This document shows, in pieces, positions 53,532-62,099 of a stretch of DNA of 64,000 nucleotides (position 1 is its first letter; each line of letters starts with the position of its first letter). The notes beneath the pieces are model-generated. The model did no database searches. It was given only the letters and a program-made list of their open reading frames with translations, and was not told where the DNA came from. The translations under genes and the position numbers were made by a program. Origin of the DNA: Phyllobacterium sp. 21LDTY02-6 (GTDB taxonomy: Bacteria; Pseudomonadota; Alphaproteobacteria; Rhizobiales; Rhizobiaceae); NCBI RefSeq assembly GCF_023554255.2, contig NZ_JAMJWD020000001.1, positions 124,001 through 188,000 of the forward strand, written 5' to 3'.

Positions 53532-55364
53532 CTATCGATCCGTATCCAGTGCGAGCGGCAAGACGCTGGCCGTCTCTTCGCTCAGCGCCCGCCCCGTTTG
53601 TTTCGGCTTGATCAGCGGGCCGGGGACGGGGGCGTTGCCCTTCATCAGATCCCCGCCCGCATAGATGCCGCCCGCCAGCTGCAGGTCCAGGCGTTCATCG
53701 TCGCGCCTGCGAATATCGGCAATGACCTCGGCGGCTTCGTCAGGATCGACGCCAAGACCGACCAGCGTTCTTTCGCCAAAGGTCAATGCCGATTCGAAGG
53801 TCTCGCGAACCTGGTATTCGACGCCGGCATTGATGAGTTCGAGCGTATTGCCGCGGTCGTAGGACCGCGCATAGATCTGCAGCAAGGGGAATTCCGACTT
53901 GATCAGCCGCACGACGGTCAGGATCGTTTCCGGCTTGTCCACGCAGACAAGCACCGCCTGCGCGCGCCCTGCGCCAGCGGCGTGCAGTATGTCGAGGCGT
54001 GTGCCGTCACCATAATAGACCTTGAAGCCGAATTGCGCCGCCGCCTGTATCATCTCGACGTCATTGTCGATGATCGAGACATCGACTCCGCGCAGAAGCA
54101 GCGGTTGGCTGGCAATCTGCCCGAACCGGCCGAAACCGATGACGAGGACGCGCCCCGAGAGGTTCTCGGCCACATCGACGCCGTCGAGCGACTGTTTCTG
54201 CGTGCCCAGGAACGCACGCATGGCGATGATTGCCAATGGGGTAAGGACCATGGAAATGATGATGATGGCGGTCAGGATCGCATTTTCCTGCCCATCCAAT
54301 ATGCCGACATTGGTCGCGGTGGCGTAAAGCACGAAGGCGAATTCGCCGCCTTGCGCCATGATCACGGCTCTTTCGACGGATTCGCGATGCGGTGTCTTGA
54401 GCAGGCGGGCAACCACGTAGATGGCGGCCGCCTTGAACAGCATGAACGCGATGACATAGAAGATCACCATCTGCCAATTGGCCGCGACCACCGCCAGATC
54501 GAGCGACATGCCGACCGCGAGAAAGAAAAGACCGAGCAGAATTCCGCGAAACGGCTCGATATCCGCTTCCAACTGATGGCGGAACGTCGATTCTGAGAGA
54601 AGAACGCCTGCGAGAAACGCTCCCATGGCCATGGAAAGACCGCTGACCTGCATGAGCAACGCTGCGCCCAATACGACGAGAAGCGCAGCGGCCGTCATGA
54701 CTTCACGGGCGCGCGAAACGGCAAGAATGCTGAAAAGCGGGTTGAGGAGGTAGCGGCCGGCAATGATCAGCCCTGCGACCGCGCCGAGCCCTATGCCAAT
54801 ATCCATCCAGCGCAGTCCGCCGGCTTCCTCCGTGCTGATGGGCGCGAGAAAGGCGACCAGCGCAAGAAGCGGTACGATCGCAAGGTCTTCGAACAGGAGG
54901 ATCGAAACCATCTTCTGGCCGGCGGGGCTCGCCATGTCGCCGCGCTCTTCGAGAATCTGCATGACGATGGCGGTGGAGGTCAGGACGAAGCCGGCGCCGG
55001 AGACGAAGGACGTCGCGACCGGAAAGCCCGTGGCAACGCCGATCGCCGTGAGGACGAGGGCGCACCCCGCAACCTGCAATGCGCCGAGGCCGAAAATCTC
55101 CTTGCGCATCCCCCAGAGACGCGATGGCTGCATTTCCAGTCCTATGATGAACAGGAACATGACGACGCCGAGCTCGGCGACATGGAGGATCGTCATGGGG
55201 TCGGAAAAGAGCCGCAGCCCGAACGGGCCGATGACCAATCCCGCTGCCAGGTAGCCGAGCACCGATCCAAGCCCGAGGCGCTTGAAAATGGGGACTGCCA
55301 CGACGCCGGCGCCCAGAAGCACCACTACGCTGATCAGGTCTGGTCCGCTCGCTTCCGCCGCCAT
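53532..55364 (-). CDS. CPA2 monovalent cation/proton antiporter (KefB/KefC-type)
   Basis: A 610-residue membrane antiporter. N-terminal Na+/H+-exchanger domain of about 12 TM helices (about 10-385; GYLAAGLVIGPFGLRLFSDP), then a TrkA-N/RCK NAD-binding domain (VLVIGFGRFGQIASQPLLLR, DNDVEMIQAAAQFG). It probably exports K+ against H+ and is gated by a nucleotide or glutathione adduct. No KefF/KefG partner is present. ATG 55364 follows AAAGGAG; longer frames to 55562 lack this. Confidence 0.91.
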   Translation of the reverse strand: MAAEASGPDLISVVVLLGAGVVAVPIFKRLGLGSVLGYLAAGLVIGPFGLRLFSDPMTILHVAELGVVMFLFIIGLEMQPSRLWGMRKEIFGLGALQVAGCALVLTAIGVATGFPVATSFVSGAGFVLTSTAIVMQILEERGDMASPAGQKMVSILLFEDLAIVPLLALVAFLAPISTEEAGGLRWMDIGIGLGAVAGLIIAGRYLLNPLFSILAVSRAREVMTAAALLVVLGAALLMQVSGLSMAMGAFLAGVLLSESTFRHQLEADIEPFRGILLGLFFLAVGMSLDLAVVAANWQMVIFYVIAFMLFKAAAIYVVARLLKTPHRESVERAVIMAQGGEFAFVLYATATNVGILDGQENAILTAIIIISMVLTPLAIIAMRAFLGTQKQSLDGVDVAENLSGRVLVIGFGRFGQIASQPLLLRGVDVSIIDNDVEMIQAAAQFGFKVYYGDGTRLDILHAAGAGRAQAVLVCVDKPETILTVVRLIKSEFPLLQIYARSYDRGNTLELINAGVEYQVRETFESALTFGERTLVGLGVDPDEAAEVIADIRRRDDERLDLQLAGGIYAGGDLMKGNAPVPGPLIKPKQTGRALSEETASVLPLALDTDR

Positions 55365-55429
55365 CGATGCTCCTTTGTTTTTTACTAGGTAAAGCGGTCG
55401 CCGGGATGAGGCAAGCCCAATCGCCGCTA

Positions 55430-56278
55430 TCAGAGCTTCCAGATGCGCCGGGCGTTTTCGGAAAACAGCCGTGCTTTCTCGCTGTCGCTGCATCCGGAAA
55501 GCAGCGCATGGGTCGCGGCGACCCAGGTGGCAAGCCCGCCGCCGAGGGTGCAGACGGGCCAATCGCTACCCCAGACCAGCCGATCGAAGCCGAAACTCGA
55601 AATGACGTGATGCACATAGGGCTCGAGCGTCGCCACGCTCCAGCTATCGGCATCGGCATAGGCAACGACGCCGGAGATCTTGGCCACCACGTTCGGCCTG
55701 CGGGCGATCTCGGCGAGATTTTTACTCCATCCGTCGAAATCCTCGCCCTTGATATCCGGCACGCCGCAATGGTCAAGGATGAACTGCACCTCGGGCGCGA
55801 GATCGACCAGCGCGATCGCCCTTTCCATTTGCCGCGGCAATACACAAAGGTCGAATGTCAGCCCGGTGCCGGTCAACCGCCGAAGATTGTCGCGGAACAG
55901 GCCGCTCTCGGAAAGTTCGTCAGGCATGACATGCAGGACGCGGCGAAACCCCTTGATGAAATGGTTGCCCGACTGCCGCTCGAGGAAGGCGGCAAAATCC
56001 TGGCTTTCAGGGCGGCAGGAGGAAATGGCGCCCCGGATGAGGCTGCCGTCCTGCCGCGAAAGACCTTTGATGAAGGCTGTTTCGGCCTCGATATCGGAAG
56101 GTGCGACATCCACCTCCATATGCAGGGCAGCGCCGATGCCGGCCCGATGCGCCTGCCGGGCATATTCGTTATAGAGAAAGCTGCGGTTGAGCGAGCCGGC
56201 CTCCGCCAGCCAGGGATAGTTCAGGGCCCCCTGATCGATCAGATGGAGGTGGGTGTCGATGATTGGTGCAGCGGGCAT
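55430..56278 (-). CDS. Amidohydrolase, L-fuconolactonase type (COG3618)
   Basis: A 282-residue TIM-barrel metal-dependent hydrolase. Start MPAAPIIDTHLHLIDQGAL carries the DxHxH motif; other metal-site regions are FILDHCGVPDI and LVWGSDWPVCTL. In this group L-fuconolactonase and L-rhamnonolactonase open sugar 1,4-lactones; the neighbouring fuconate dehydratase favours L-fucono-lactone. ATG 56278 follows GAGGAGG. It is co-transcribed with the IclR gene just upstream (13-base gap). Confidence 0.88.
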   Translation of the reverse strand: MPAAPIIDTHLHLIDQGALNYPWLAEAGSLNRSFLYNEYARQAHRAGIGAALHMEVDVAPSDIEAETAFIKGLSRQDGSLIRGAISSCRPESQDFAAFLERQSGNHFIKGFRRVLHVMPDELSESGLFRDNLRRLTGTGLTFDLCVLPRQMERAIALVDLAPEVQFILDHCGVPDIKGEDFDGWSKNLAEIARRPNVVAKISGVVAYADADSWSVATLEPYVHHVISSFGFDRLVWGSDWPVCTLGGGLATWVAATHALLSGCSDSEKARLFSENARRIWKL

Positions 56279-56291
56279 GGCTCCTCCTCGT

Positions 56292-57077
56292 TCAGTTCTG
56301 GCGGATGTCCGCGCCGGACAGTTCCGAAAGCTTTCCTGCGGTCGCAACGACCATTCGTCCCACAGCCTCGACATCCGGCGCATCCGGCACGTTGAGGACC
56401 GAGATATAGGGGCATGTCAGCGCCGCTATGGCGCGGCCGTCAGGGCCGAGGACGGGCGCCGAGACGTTGAACACACCGGCAGTCTGCGCGCTGGGCATGA
56501 TCTCGTAGCCGTGCTCGCGGATGCGTTCCAGCCTGTCCTGATGATCGTCAAGCACCAGCCTGTCATCGAGATGATGCTCATATTCGGCGATCATCAGCTC
56601 GCGTTCCTTGTCGGAACGGAACGCCAGAAGCACATGGCCGGAGCCGGTATTGAACAGGCTCATATGTGAACCGACCCTTATCGAGATGCCCCAATATTCC
56701 GGCGCTTCCTGCTGCGCGACGACGACCACTGCGCCCCGATCGAAGACGCAAAGATGATTGGCCTGCTTCGACGTCACGGCAAGCTCCCGCATGAAGGGCG
56801 CCGCATAGGCCGCCAGCCGCCGCACGGGCGCATGCAGCTGCGCCAGGCCGAAGAGTTTGAGCGTCAGCGAATAGCGATCGCCTTCCAGCCTCGTCACATA
56901 GCCGCGGCGGACCAGCCGGTCGAGCATCCTGTAGAATTCGTTGGGGCTGCGGCCGAGCCGCTTGGCAATTTCCGCCTGGGTGACGCCGCCATCGATCCCT
57001 GCCAATAGTTCCAATATATCCAACCCCTTATCGAGCGCTGGTGCCCTGTAGCGGTCGCTGTCGTCTTCATCTGTCAT
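56292..57077 (-). CDS. IclR-family transcriptional regulator
   Basis: A 261-residue regulator: N-terminal winged HTH (about 12-75; LDILELLAGIDGGVTQAEIA, then RLGRSPNEFYRMLDRLVRRG) and C-terminal IclR effector domain (about 85-255; HMSLFNTGSGHVLLAFRSDK, ISVLNVPDAPDVEAVGRMVV). Probably controls the divergent sugar-acid operon and its own lactonase gene. The shared 172-base promoter holds three CATATA/TATATG-type elements. Confidence 0.9.
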   Translation of the reverse strand: MTDEDDSDRYRAPALDKGLDILELLAGIDGGVTQAEIAKRLGRSPNEFYRMLDRLVRRGYVTRLEGDRYSLTLKLFGLAQLHAPVRRLAAYAAPFMRELAVTSKQANHLCVFDRGAVVVVAQQEAPEYWGISIRVGSHMSLFNTGSGHVLLAFRSDKERELMIAEYEHHLDDRLVLDDHQDRLERIREHGYEIMPSAQTAGVFNVSAPVLGPDGRAIAALTCPYISVLNVPDAPDVEAVGRMVVATAGKLSELSGADIRQN

Positions 57078-57105
57078 CGGCTGATCCCGGATTCGCTGAC
57101 TCTAG

Positions 57106-57201
57106 CCATATACGAAGTGCATCACTGTGCGAAAGGCCCGGCGGCAACTTGACCGCCGCCATCATAAATGTTTGTATATGAATGATCTTCCCATATATGG
57201 G
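57106..57201. promoter_or_regulatory. Divergent promoter with three TATATG-type elements
   Basis: CCATATACG (57106-57114), TGTATATGA (57173-57181) and CCCATATATGGG (57190-57201, perfect palindrome). The palindrome sits between GATCTT and AAGATC half-sites (57184-57210). They are candidate IclR binding sites. Confidence 0.4.
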
Positions 57202-57249
57202 TACAAGATCACTGAATTAGCAAGGCCGAAACGCCGCCGGGAGGTCACT

Positions 57250-58359
57250 GTGGCAAAAATTGAACGGGTTGAACTTCGCATGGTGGATCTGCCGCCGAAA
57301 GTTCGCCGAACGGATGCCATACAGAGCTTTGTCAGCCAGGAAACGCCCATTGTCACGATTACCGACAGTGATGGCGCTACCGGCACCGGCTACAGCTATA
57401 CGATCGGCACCGGCGGTTCGTCCGTGATGCGGCTTCTGTCGGATCATCTGGTCCCGAGGCTGCTGGGCAAGGATGCCGACCAGATCGAGGGCATCTGGCG
57501 TGAACTCGAATTCGCCACCCATGCGACGACGATCGGCGCGATCACGGCGATAGCGCTGGCGGCCGTCGACGTCGCTCTGTGGGACCTGCGGGCAAAGAAG
57601 GTCGGCCTGCCATTGTGGAAGCTTGCCGGCGGCGCCAAGGACCGCTGTCCGCTCTACACGACCGAAGGCGGTTGGCTCCATATCGAGAAGCAGGCTCTGG
57701 TGGATGACGCGTTGGCCGCCAAGGCCAAGGGCTTCAAGGGCGCCAAGGTGAAGATCGGGCGGCCGCACGGTTCGGAGGATCTCGATCGGCTTTCGGCCGT
57801 TCGCGACGCTGTCGGCGGCGGATTCGAGATAATGACCGATGCCAACCAGGGATTTTCGCTCGACGAGGCCATCCGGCGGTCGCGCGTCCTCGGCGATATC
57901 GATCTCGCCTGGCTGGAGGAGCCGCTCGCGGCCGACGATATCGACGGCCACGTCCGGCTTTCGGCAGCGACGCAGACGCCGGTCGCCATTGGCGAATCGC
58001 TCTATTCGATCAGGCATTTCCGCGAATACATGCAGCGCGGCGCCTGTTCCATCGTGCAGGTGGATGTCGGGCGCATCGGTGGCATCACGCCATGGCTGAA
58101 GGTCGCGCATGCCGCCGAGGCATTCAATATTCCCGTCTGCCCGCATTTTCTGATGGAATTGCATGTCAGCCTGACCTGCGCCGTGCAGAATGGCAAATAT
58201 GTCGAGTATATTCCGCAGCTCGACGACCTTACCCACACGCAGATGCGCATCGAGGATGGATATGCGCTGGCGCCCGCCGAACCCGGCATCGGCATCGACT
58301 GGGACTGGGATGCCGTGAAGCAGCGAAGCGTGGAAGAGTTCACAACTGAGATAAGCTGA
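57250..58359 (+). CDS. Mandelate racemase/muconate lactonizing-family sugar acid dehydratase
   Basis: A 369-residue enolase-superfamily enzyme of the mandelate-racemase subgroup: KxK catalytic motif in GAKVKIGRPHG, metal ligands in MTDANQGF, WLEEPLA and AIGESLYSI, catalytic Asp/His in QVDVGRIGG and VCPHFLME. Substrate probably an aldonate or aldarate. The start is GTG 57250 because GGGAGG lies 5 bases upstream; the frame extends to 57127 but that part is promoter. It is first gene of an operon with SDR and fuconate-dehydratase genes, so the operon contains two different dehydratases. Confidence 0.85.
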   Translation: MAKIERVELRMVDLPPKVRRTDAIQSFVSQETPIVTITDSDGATGTGYSYTIGTGGSSVMRLLSDHLVPRLLGKDADQIEGIWRELEFATHATTIGAITAIALAAVDVALWDLRAKKVGLPLWKLAGGAKDRCPLYTTEGGWLHIEKQALVDDALAAKAKGFKGAKVKIGRPHGSEDLDRLSAVRDAVGGGFEIMTDANQGFSLDEAIRRSRVLGDIDLAWLEEPLAADDIDGHVRLSAATQTPVAIGESLYSIRHFREYMQRGACSIVQVDVGRIGGITPWLKVAHAAEAFNIPVCPHFLMELHVSLTCAVQNGKYVEYIPQLDDLTHTQMRIEDGYALAPAEPGIGIDWDWDAVKQRSVEEFTTEIS

Positions 58360-58420
58360 TAATATCGTAGCGAGCGATTTGATCACCAGGCCTGCGCCGC
58401 GGGCCCAATGGAGAATGGAT

Positions 58421-59155
58421 ATGATTTCGAAACTTGAAGGCAAGCGCGTGCTGATAACAGCGGCAGGGCAGGGTATCGGGCGGGCTTCGGTGCTGGCTTT
58501 CGCCGCAGCCGGGGCAATCGTGCACGCGACCGATATCAACCAGGGCCTGCTCGATGCTCTGCCGAAGCAGGACAATATCAAGCCGCGCAAGCTCGATGTG
58601 CTCAATGGCGACGAGGTCACGCGGGTCGTCGGCGAGATCGGACAGGTCGATGTCCTGTTCAATTGCGCCGGCTTCGTCCATGGCGGCACCATTCTCGAAA
58701 TGCCGGATGCCGATCTGGAATTCGCGCTGGACCTCAATGTGCGGGCGATGATCCGCACCATCAAGGCCGTGTTGCCGGGCATGATCGAGCGCAAGGACGG
58801 GGCCATCATCAACATGTCTTCCGTCGCCAGCAGCGTGAAGGGCGTTGGCAACCGCTTCGCCTATGGGGTCACCAAGGCGGCGGTTCTCGGCCTCACCAAG
58901 TCGGTAGCGGCGGATTTCATCACGCAAGGCATACGCTGCAACGCCATCTGCCCCGGCACGGTCGAAAGCCCGTCGCTGGAGCAGCGCATGCGCGCGGGTG
59001 GCGACTATGAGGCGACACGCGCGGCGTTCATCGCCCGCCAGCCGATGGGGCGGCTCGGCATGCCCGAAGAGATTGCCGACCTCGCCGTCTACCTGGCCGG
59101 CGCAACCTATACGACCGGCCAGGCCTACAATATCGACGGCGGCTGGACCGTCTGA
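58421..59155 (+). CDS. SDR dehydrogenase, 2-keto-3-deoxy-L-fuconate type
   Basis: A 244-residue short-chain dehydrogenase: NAD motif TAAGQGIGRASVLAFAAAGA, NCAGFVHGG, catalytic Ser (NMSSVASSVKG), YGVTK (Tyr-X3-Lys) and PGTVESPSLEQRM. It closely resembles the BDH2/DHRS6-like group in which bacterial 2-keto-3-deoxy-L-fuconate dehydrogenases lie. In the oxidative L-fucose route this step follows fuconate dehydratase. ATG 58421 follows GAGAATGG. Confidence 0.88.
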   Translation: MISKLEGKRVLITAAGQGIGRASVLAFAAAGAIVHATDINQGLLDALPKQDNIKPRKLDVLNGDEVTRVVGEIGQVDVLFNCAGFVHGGTILEMPDADLEFALDLNVRAMIRTIKAVLPGMIERKDGAIINMSSVASSVKGVGNRFAYGVTKAAVLGLTKSVAADFITQGIRCNAICPGTVESPSLEQRMRAGGDYEATRAAFIARQPMGRLGMPEEIADLAVYLAGATYTTGQAYNIDGGWTV

Positions 59156-59164
59156 GGAAAGAAC

Positions 59165-60442
59165 ATGACCCGCATTACCGACCTTCGCGTATTCGATATC
59201 CGTTTTCCAACCTCCCAAAGCCTGGACGGATCGGATGCGATGAACCCCGATCCGGACTATTCCGCAGCCTATGTGGTGCTTGATACGGATACTGACGGCC
59301 TCTCGGGACACGGCCTGACCTTCACCATCGGGCGCGGCAATGAAATCTGCTGCCTTGCCATCGAAGCGATAAAACATCTTGTCATCGGCCTCGATCTTGC
59401 CTGGGTGAAGGAGAACCCGGGGCGGTTCTGGCGTTTCATCACCGGCGACAGTCAATTGCGCTGGATCGGGCCGGACAAGGGGGCGATGCATCTTGCCACC
59501 GGGGCCGTCGTCAATGCCGTCTGGGATCTGCTGGCCAAGCAGGCCGGCAAGCCGGTCTGGCAGCTCGTCGGCGAGATGACCGCCGAGGAGATCGTCGATA
59601 TCGTCGATTTCCGCTACCTGACCGACGTGCTGACGCGGGACGAGGCTTTGGAAATTCTGCGCAAGGCAGAGCAGGGCAAGGCGGAACGCATCGAAACGCT
59701 GAAGCGCGAAGGCTATCCCTGCTATACGACATCCGCCGGCTGGCTCGGCTATTCCGACGAGAAGCTGCGCCGCCTGTGCCAGGAAGCGGTGGATGCGGGC
59801 TTCAATCATGTGAAGATGAAGGTCGGACGCGATCTGGAGGACGACATCCGCCGTCTTACGATCGCGCGCGAAGTCATCGGACCGGACCGCATCCTGATGA
59901 TCGACGCCAACCAGGTGTGGGAAGTGGGCGAAGCCATCGACTGGGTGAAGAAGCTTTCCTTCGTGAAGCCGTTCTTCATCGAAGAGCCGACGAGCCCGGA
60001 CGATGTTGCCGGCCACAGGAAGATCCGCGAGGCGATCCATCCGGTCAAGGTGGCGACCGGCGAGATGTGCCAGAACCGCATCATGTTCAAGCAGTTCATC
60101 GCCGAAGGCGCGATCGACGTGGTGCAGATCGATTCATGCCGCATGGGCGGCCTCAACGAGGTGCTCGCCGTCCTGCTGATCGCGGCCAAGTATCAACTTC
60201 CGGTCTGGCCCCATGCGGGCGGCGTCGGCCTTTGCGAATATGTCCAGCATCTGTCGATGCTCGATTATGTCGCCGTCTCCGGCACCAAGGAGGGCAGGGT
60301 GATCGAGTATGTCGACCATCTGCACGAGCATTTCGTCGATCCATGCGTCATACGCGATGCGGCCTATATGCCGCCCTCGCTTCCCGGCTTCTCCATCGAG
60401 ATGAAGCCCCAGTCCATCGAGCAATATCGATATCGCGGCTAG
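59165..60442 (+). CDS. L-fuconate dehydratase (enolase superfamily)
   Basis: A 425-residue enzyme that dehydrates L-fuconate to 2-keto-3-deoxy-L-fuconate. Length and motifs match the family: N-terminal VFDIRFPTSQSLDGSDAMNP, GHGLTFTIGRGNEICC, KMKVGRDLEDD (KxK), MIDANQVWEVGEA, FFIEEPTSPDD, ATGEMCQN and PVWPHAGGVGLCEYVQHL (catalytic His). It starts 9 bases after the SDR gene. A GC-rich hairpin follows (60469-60494). Confidence 0.92.
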   Translation: MTRITDLRVFDIRFPTSQSLDGSDAMNPDPDYSAAYVVLDTDTDGLSGHGLTFTIGRGNEICCLAIEAIKHLVIGLDLAWVKENPGRFWRFITGDSQLRWIGPDKGAMHLATGAVVNAVWDLLAKQAGKPVWQLVGEMTAEEIVDIVDFRYLTDVLTRDEALEILRKAEQGKAERIETLKREGYPCYTTSAGWLGYSDEKLRRLCQEAVDAGFNHVKMKVGRDLEDDIRRLTIAREVIGPDRILMIDANQVWEVGEAIDWVKKLSFVKPFFIEEPTSPDDVAGHRKIREAIHPVKVATGEMCQNRIMFKQFIAEGAIDVVQIDSCRMGGLNEVLAVLLIAAKYQLPVWPHAGGVGLCEYVQHLSMLDYVAVSGTKEGRVIEYVDHLHEHFVDPCVIRDAAYMPPSLPGFSIEMKPQSIEQYRYRG

Positions 60443-60468
60443 CACCTGCGAAAACCGAGTATCTGCGG

Positions 60469-60494
60469 CACGGCCGGCCATGAGGCGGGCCGTG
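60469..60494 (+). terminator. Hairpin after L-fuconate dehydratase gene
   Basis: CACGGCCGGC and GCGGGCCGTG (one mismatch) with loop CATGAG, followed by TCGTCTT. Probable end of the sugar-acid operon, before the cobalamin riboswitch. Confidence 0.6.
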
Positions 60495-60559
60495 TCGTCT
60501 TGCGTAAATGCCATGTCGTTTCCGCACCTATCCTTTTACCTTGCCTAGTGCTCATATGG

Positions 60560-60745
60560 AGCTGCTTGAGGTGCCGCTTCTAGGGGAGCGGAGAATTGGG
60601 AAGCCGGTCTGAACCCGGCGCTGCCCCCGCAACGGTGGTGGAGTAAAACGCGGCAAAAGAGCCACTGGGGAATTCCCGGGAAGGCGTCGCGGCGTCCTGC
60701 GAGGGAGCTCCAGAGCCCGGAAACCAGCCCCAGGCCATAAACCGA
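60560..60745 (+). ncRNA. Cobalamin riboswitch
   Basis: A clear adenosylcobalamin riboswitch on the plus strand. Conserved parts in order: AGGTGCCGCTT..., GAATTGGGAAGCCGGT, the core GCTGCCCCCGCAACGG (60621-60635), GAGCCACTGGGG (60660-60670), GGGAAGGCG and the B12 box AGCCCGGAAACCAGCC (60714-60729; consensus AGCCAGGAGACCTGCC). It lies on the same strand and directly upstream of the Rieske oxygenase gene (ATG 60858), not of a cobalamin synthesis or transport gene. High B12 should lower expression of the downstream gene. Confidence 0.93.
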
Positions 60746-60747
60746 CT

Positions 60748-60770
60748 GATCGCGGTGGGCGATCAAGGAG
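60748..60770 (+). promoter_or_regulatory. Hairpin plus Shine-Dalgarno after the riboswitch
   Basis: GATCGC-GGTGG-GCGATC (60748-60764) followed immediately by AAGGAG (60765-60770). The hairpin could be the expression platform that exposes or hides this ribosome site, in front of a short frame that overlaps the Rieske gene start. Confidence 0.45.
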
Positions 60771-60771
60771 T

Positions 60772-60882
60772 ATGATAATGCCCGGTATGCCCGTGCAGGC
60801 ATCTTCTCCATCACCACCAGTCAGTTCTTTCGCAATATTGGCAGGCGAGGACACGACATGGATATTCAAGCGGAACTCCTGA
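60772..60882 (+). CDS. Possible 36-codon leader ORF overlapping oxygenase start
   Basis: ATG 60772 (or 60778, which is 7 bases from AAGGAG) opens a frame of about 36 residues (MIMPGMPVQASSPS...) ending at 60882, out of frame with and overlapping the oxygenase start. A short coupled leader peptide is possible, controlled by the riboswitch hairpin. It is too short to judge coding potential. Confidence 0.3.
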   Translation: MIMPGMPVQASSPSPPVSSFAILAGEDTTWIFKRNS

Positions 60883-62099
60883 GAAGCCTCAGGCAGCGCA
60901 AACAGGGCTACGGGCTGGAGCAGCCCTTCTATTCCGATCCGGATTATTTCCGGCTGGACATGGAGACGATCTTCTACCGCGACTGGCTGTTCGTGGGCCA
61001 TGATTGCGAGGTGGCGCGCCCCGGCAACTACTTCACCGTGCAGGTCGGCGACTATCCCATCGTCATCGTGCGCGACCGGGAGAAGAACATTCGGGCATTC
61101 CACAATTCCTGCCGCCATCGCGGTTCGCGCATTTGCGCGGGCGAGCGCGGAAGCTCGGCCAAGCTCGTATGCCCCTACCATCAATGGACCTATGAACTCG
61201 ACGGCCGGCTGCTGTTCGCGCGGCAGATGGGCGATGATTTCGATGCGAGCCAGTTCAGCCTGAAGCCGGTGCATTGCGAGAGCGTCGGCGGATATGTCTT
61301 CATCTGCCTTGCCCAGGTGGCGCCGGATTTTGCGCCTGCACGCGCGCTGCTAGAGCCGTATCTGGCCCCGCACCGCCTGACGGAAACGAAGATCGCCTAT
61401 CAGAGCACGATTGTCGAGAAGGGCAATTGGAAGCTGGTATGGGAGAACAACCGCGAGTGCTATCACTGCGCAGGCAACCATCCTGAATTGTGCAAGACGT
61501 TCCCCGAAGCGCCGAGCGCAACCGGCATTCAGGGATCGAAGAGCGATCCGGAGATCGTCGCCCACTGGGACAAGTGCGAATCCGAGGGCCTGCCGAGCAT
61601 ATTCCGCATTTCCGACAATGGCCAATACCGCGCAACGCGGGTGCCGCTGCTGGGCGAGGCGGAAAGCTATACGCTGTCGGGCAGGCGCGCCGTCGGCCGC
61701 CAGTTGAGCGACGATGTCAATGCGCGCCGGATCGGCTCGCTGCTGCTCTATCATTATCCCGGTACCTGGAACCACATTCTCGCCGATCATGCCATCTCGT
61801 TCCGGGTATTGCCGCTCGGTCCGAACGAGACGCAGGTGACGACGAAGTGGCTGGTGCACAAGGATGCGGTCGAAGGCGTCGATTATACGATCGACGAGCT
61901 CACCCATGTCTGGCTCGAGACCAACGACCAGGATCGCAGGATCGTCGAGGAGAATGCATTCGGCATTCGCTCGCCTGCCTACGAGCCGGGACCCTATTCG
62001 CCCGAGCATGAGGGTGGCGTCCTGCAATTCCTCGAATGGTACGGCAACATGATGGAAAGCCGTCTCGGCGGCGACGCGAAGCTCAGCAGGGTGGCATGA
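60858..62099 (+). CDS. gbcA: Rieske non-heme oxygenase, glycine betaine demethylase type
   Basis: A 413-residue alpha subunit resembling GbcA, which demethylates glycine betaine to dimethylglycine and formaldehyde. Rieske ligands CRHRGS...CPYHQW (about residues 86-110), mononuclear iron motif ENNRECYHCAGNHPELC and a later Asp in ETNDQDRRIVEEN. Related stachydrine or carnitine demethylases are alternatives. GCGAGG ribosome site; the stop overlaps the reductase start by 4 bases. Upstream lies a cobalamin riboswitch, so expression should rise when B12 is scarce. Confidence 0.85.
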   Translation: MDIQAELLRSLRQRKQGYGLEQPFYSDPDYFRLDMETIFYRDWLFVGHDCEVARPGNYFTVQVGDYPIVIVRDREKNIRAFHNSCRHRGSRICAGERGSSAKLVCPYHQWTYELDGRLLFARQMGDDFDASQFSLKPVHCESVGGYVFICLAQVAPDFAPARALLEPYLAPHRLTETKIAYQSTIVEKGNWKLVWENNRECYHCAGNHPELCKTFPEAPSATGIQGSKSDPEIVAHWDKCESEGLPSIFRISDNGQYRATRVPLLGEAESYTLSGRRAVGRQLSDDVNARRIGSLLLYHYPGTWNHILADHAISFRVLPLGPNETQVTTKWLVHKDAVEGVDYTIDELTHVWLETNDQDRRIVEENAFGIRSPAYEPGPYSPEHEGGVLQFLEWYGNMMESRLGGDAKLSRVA

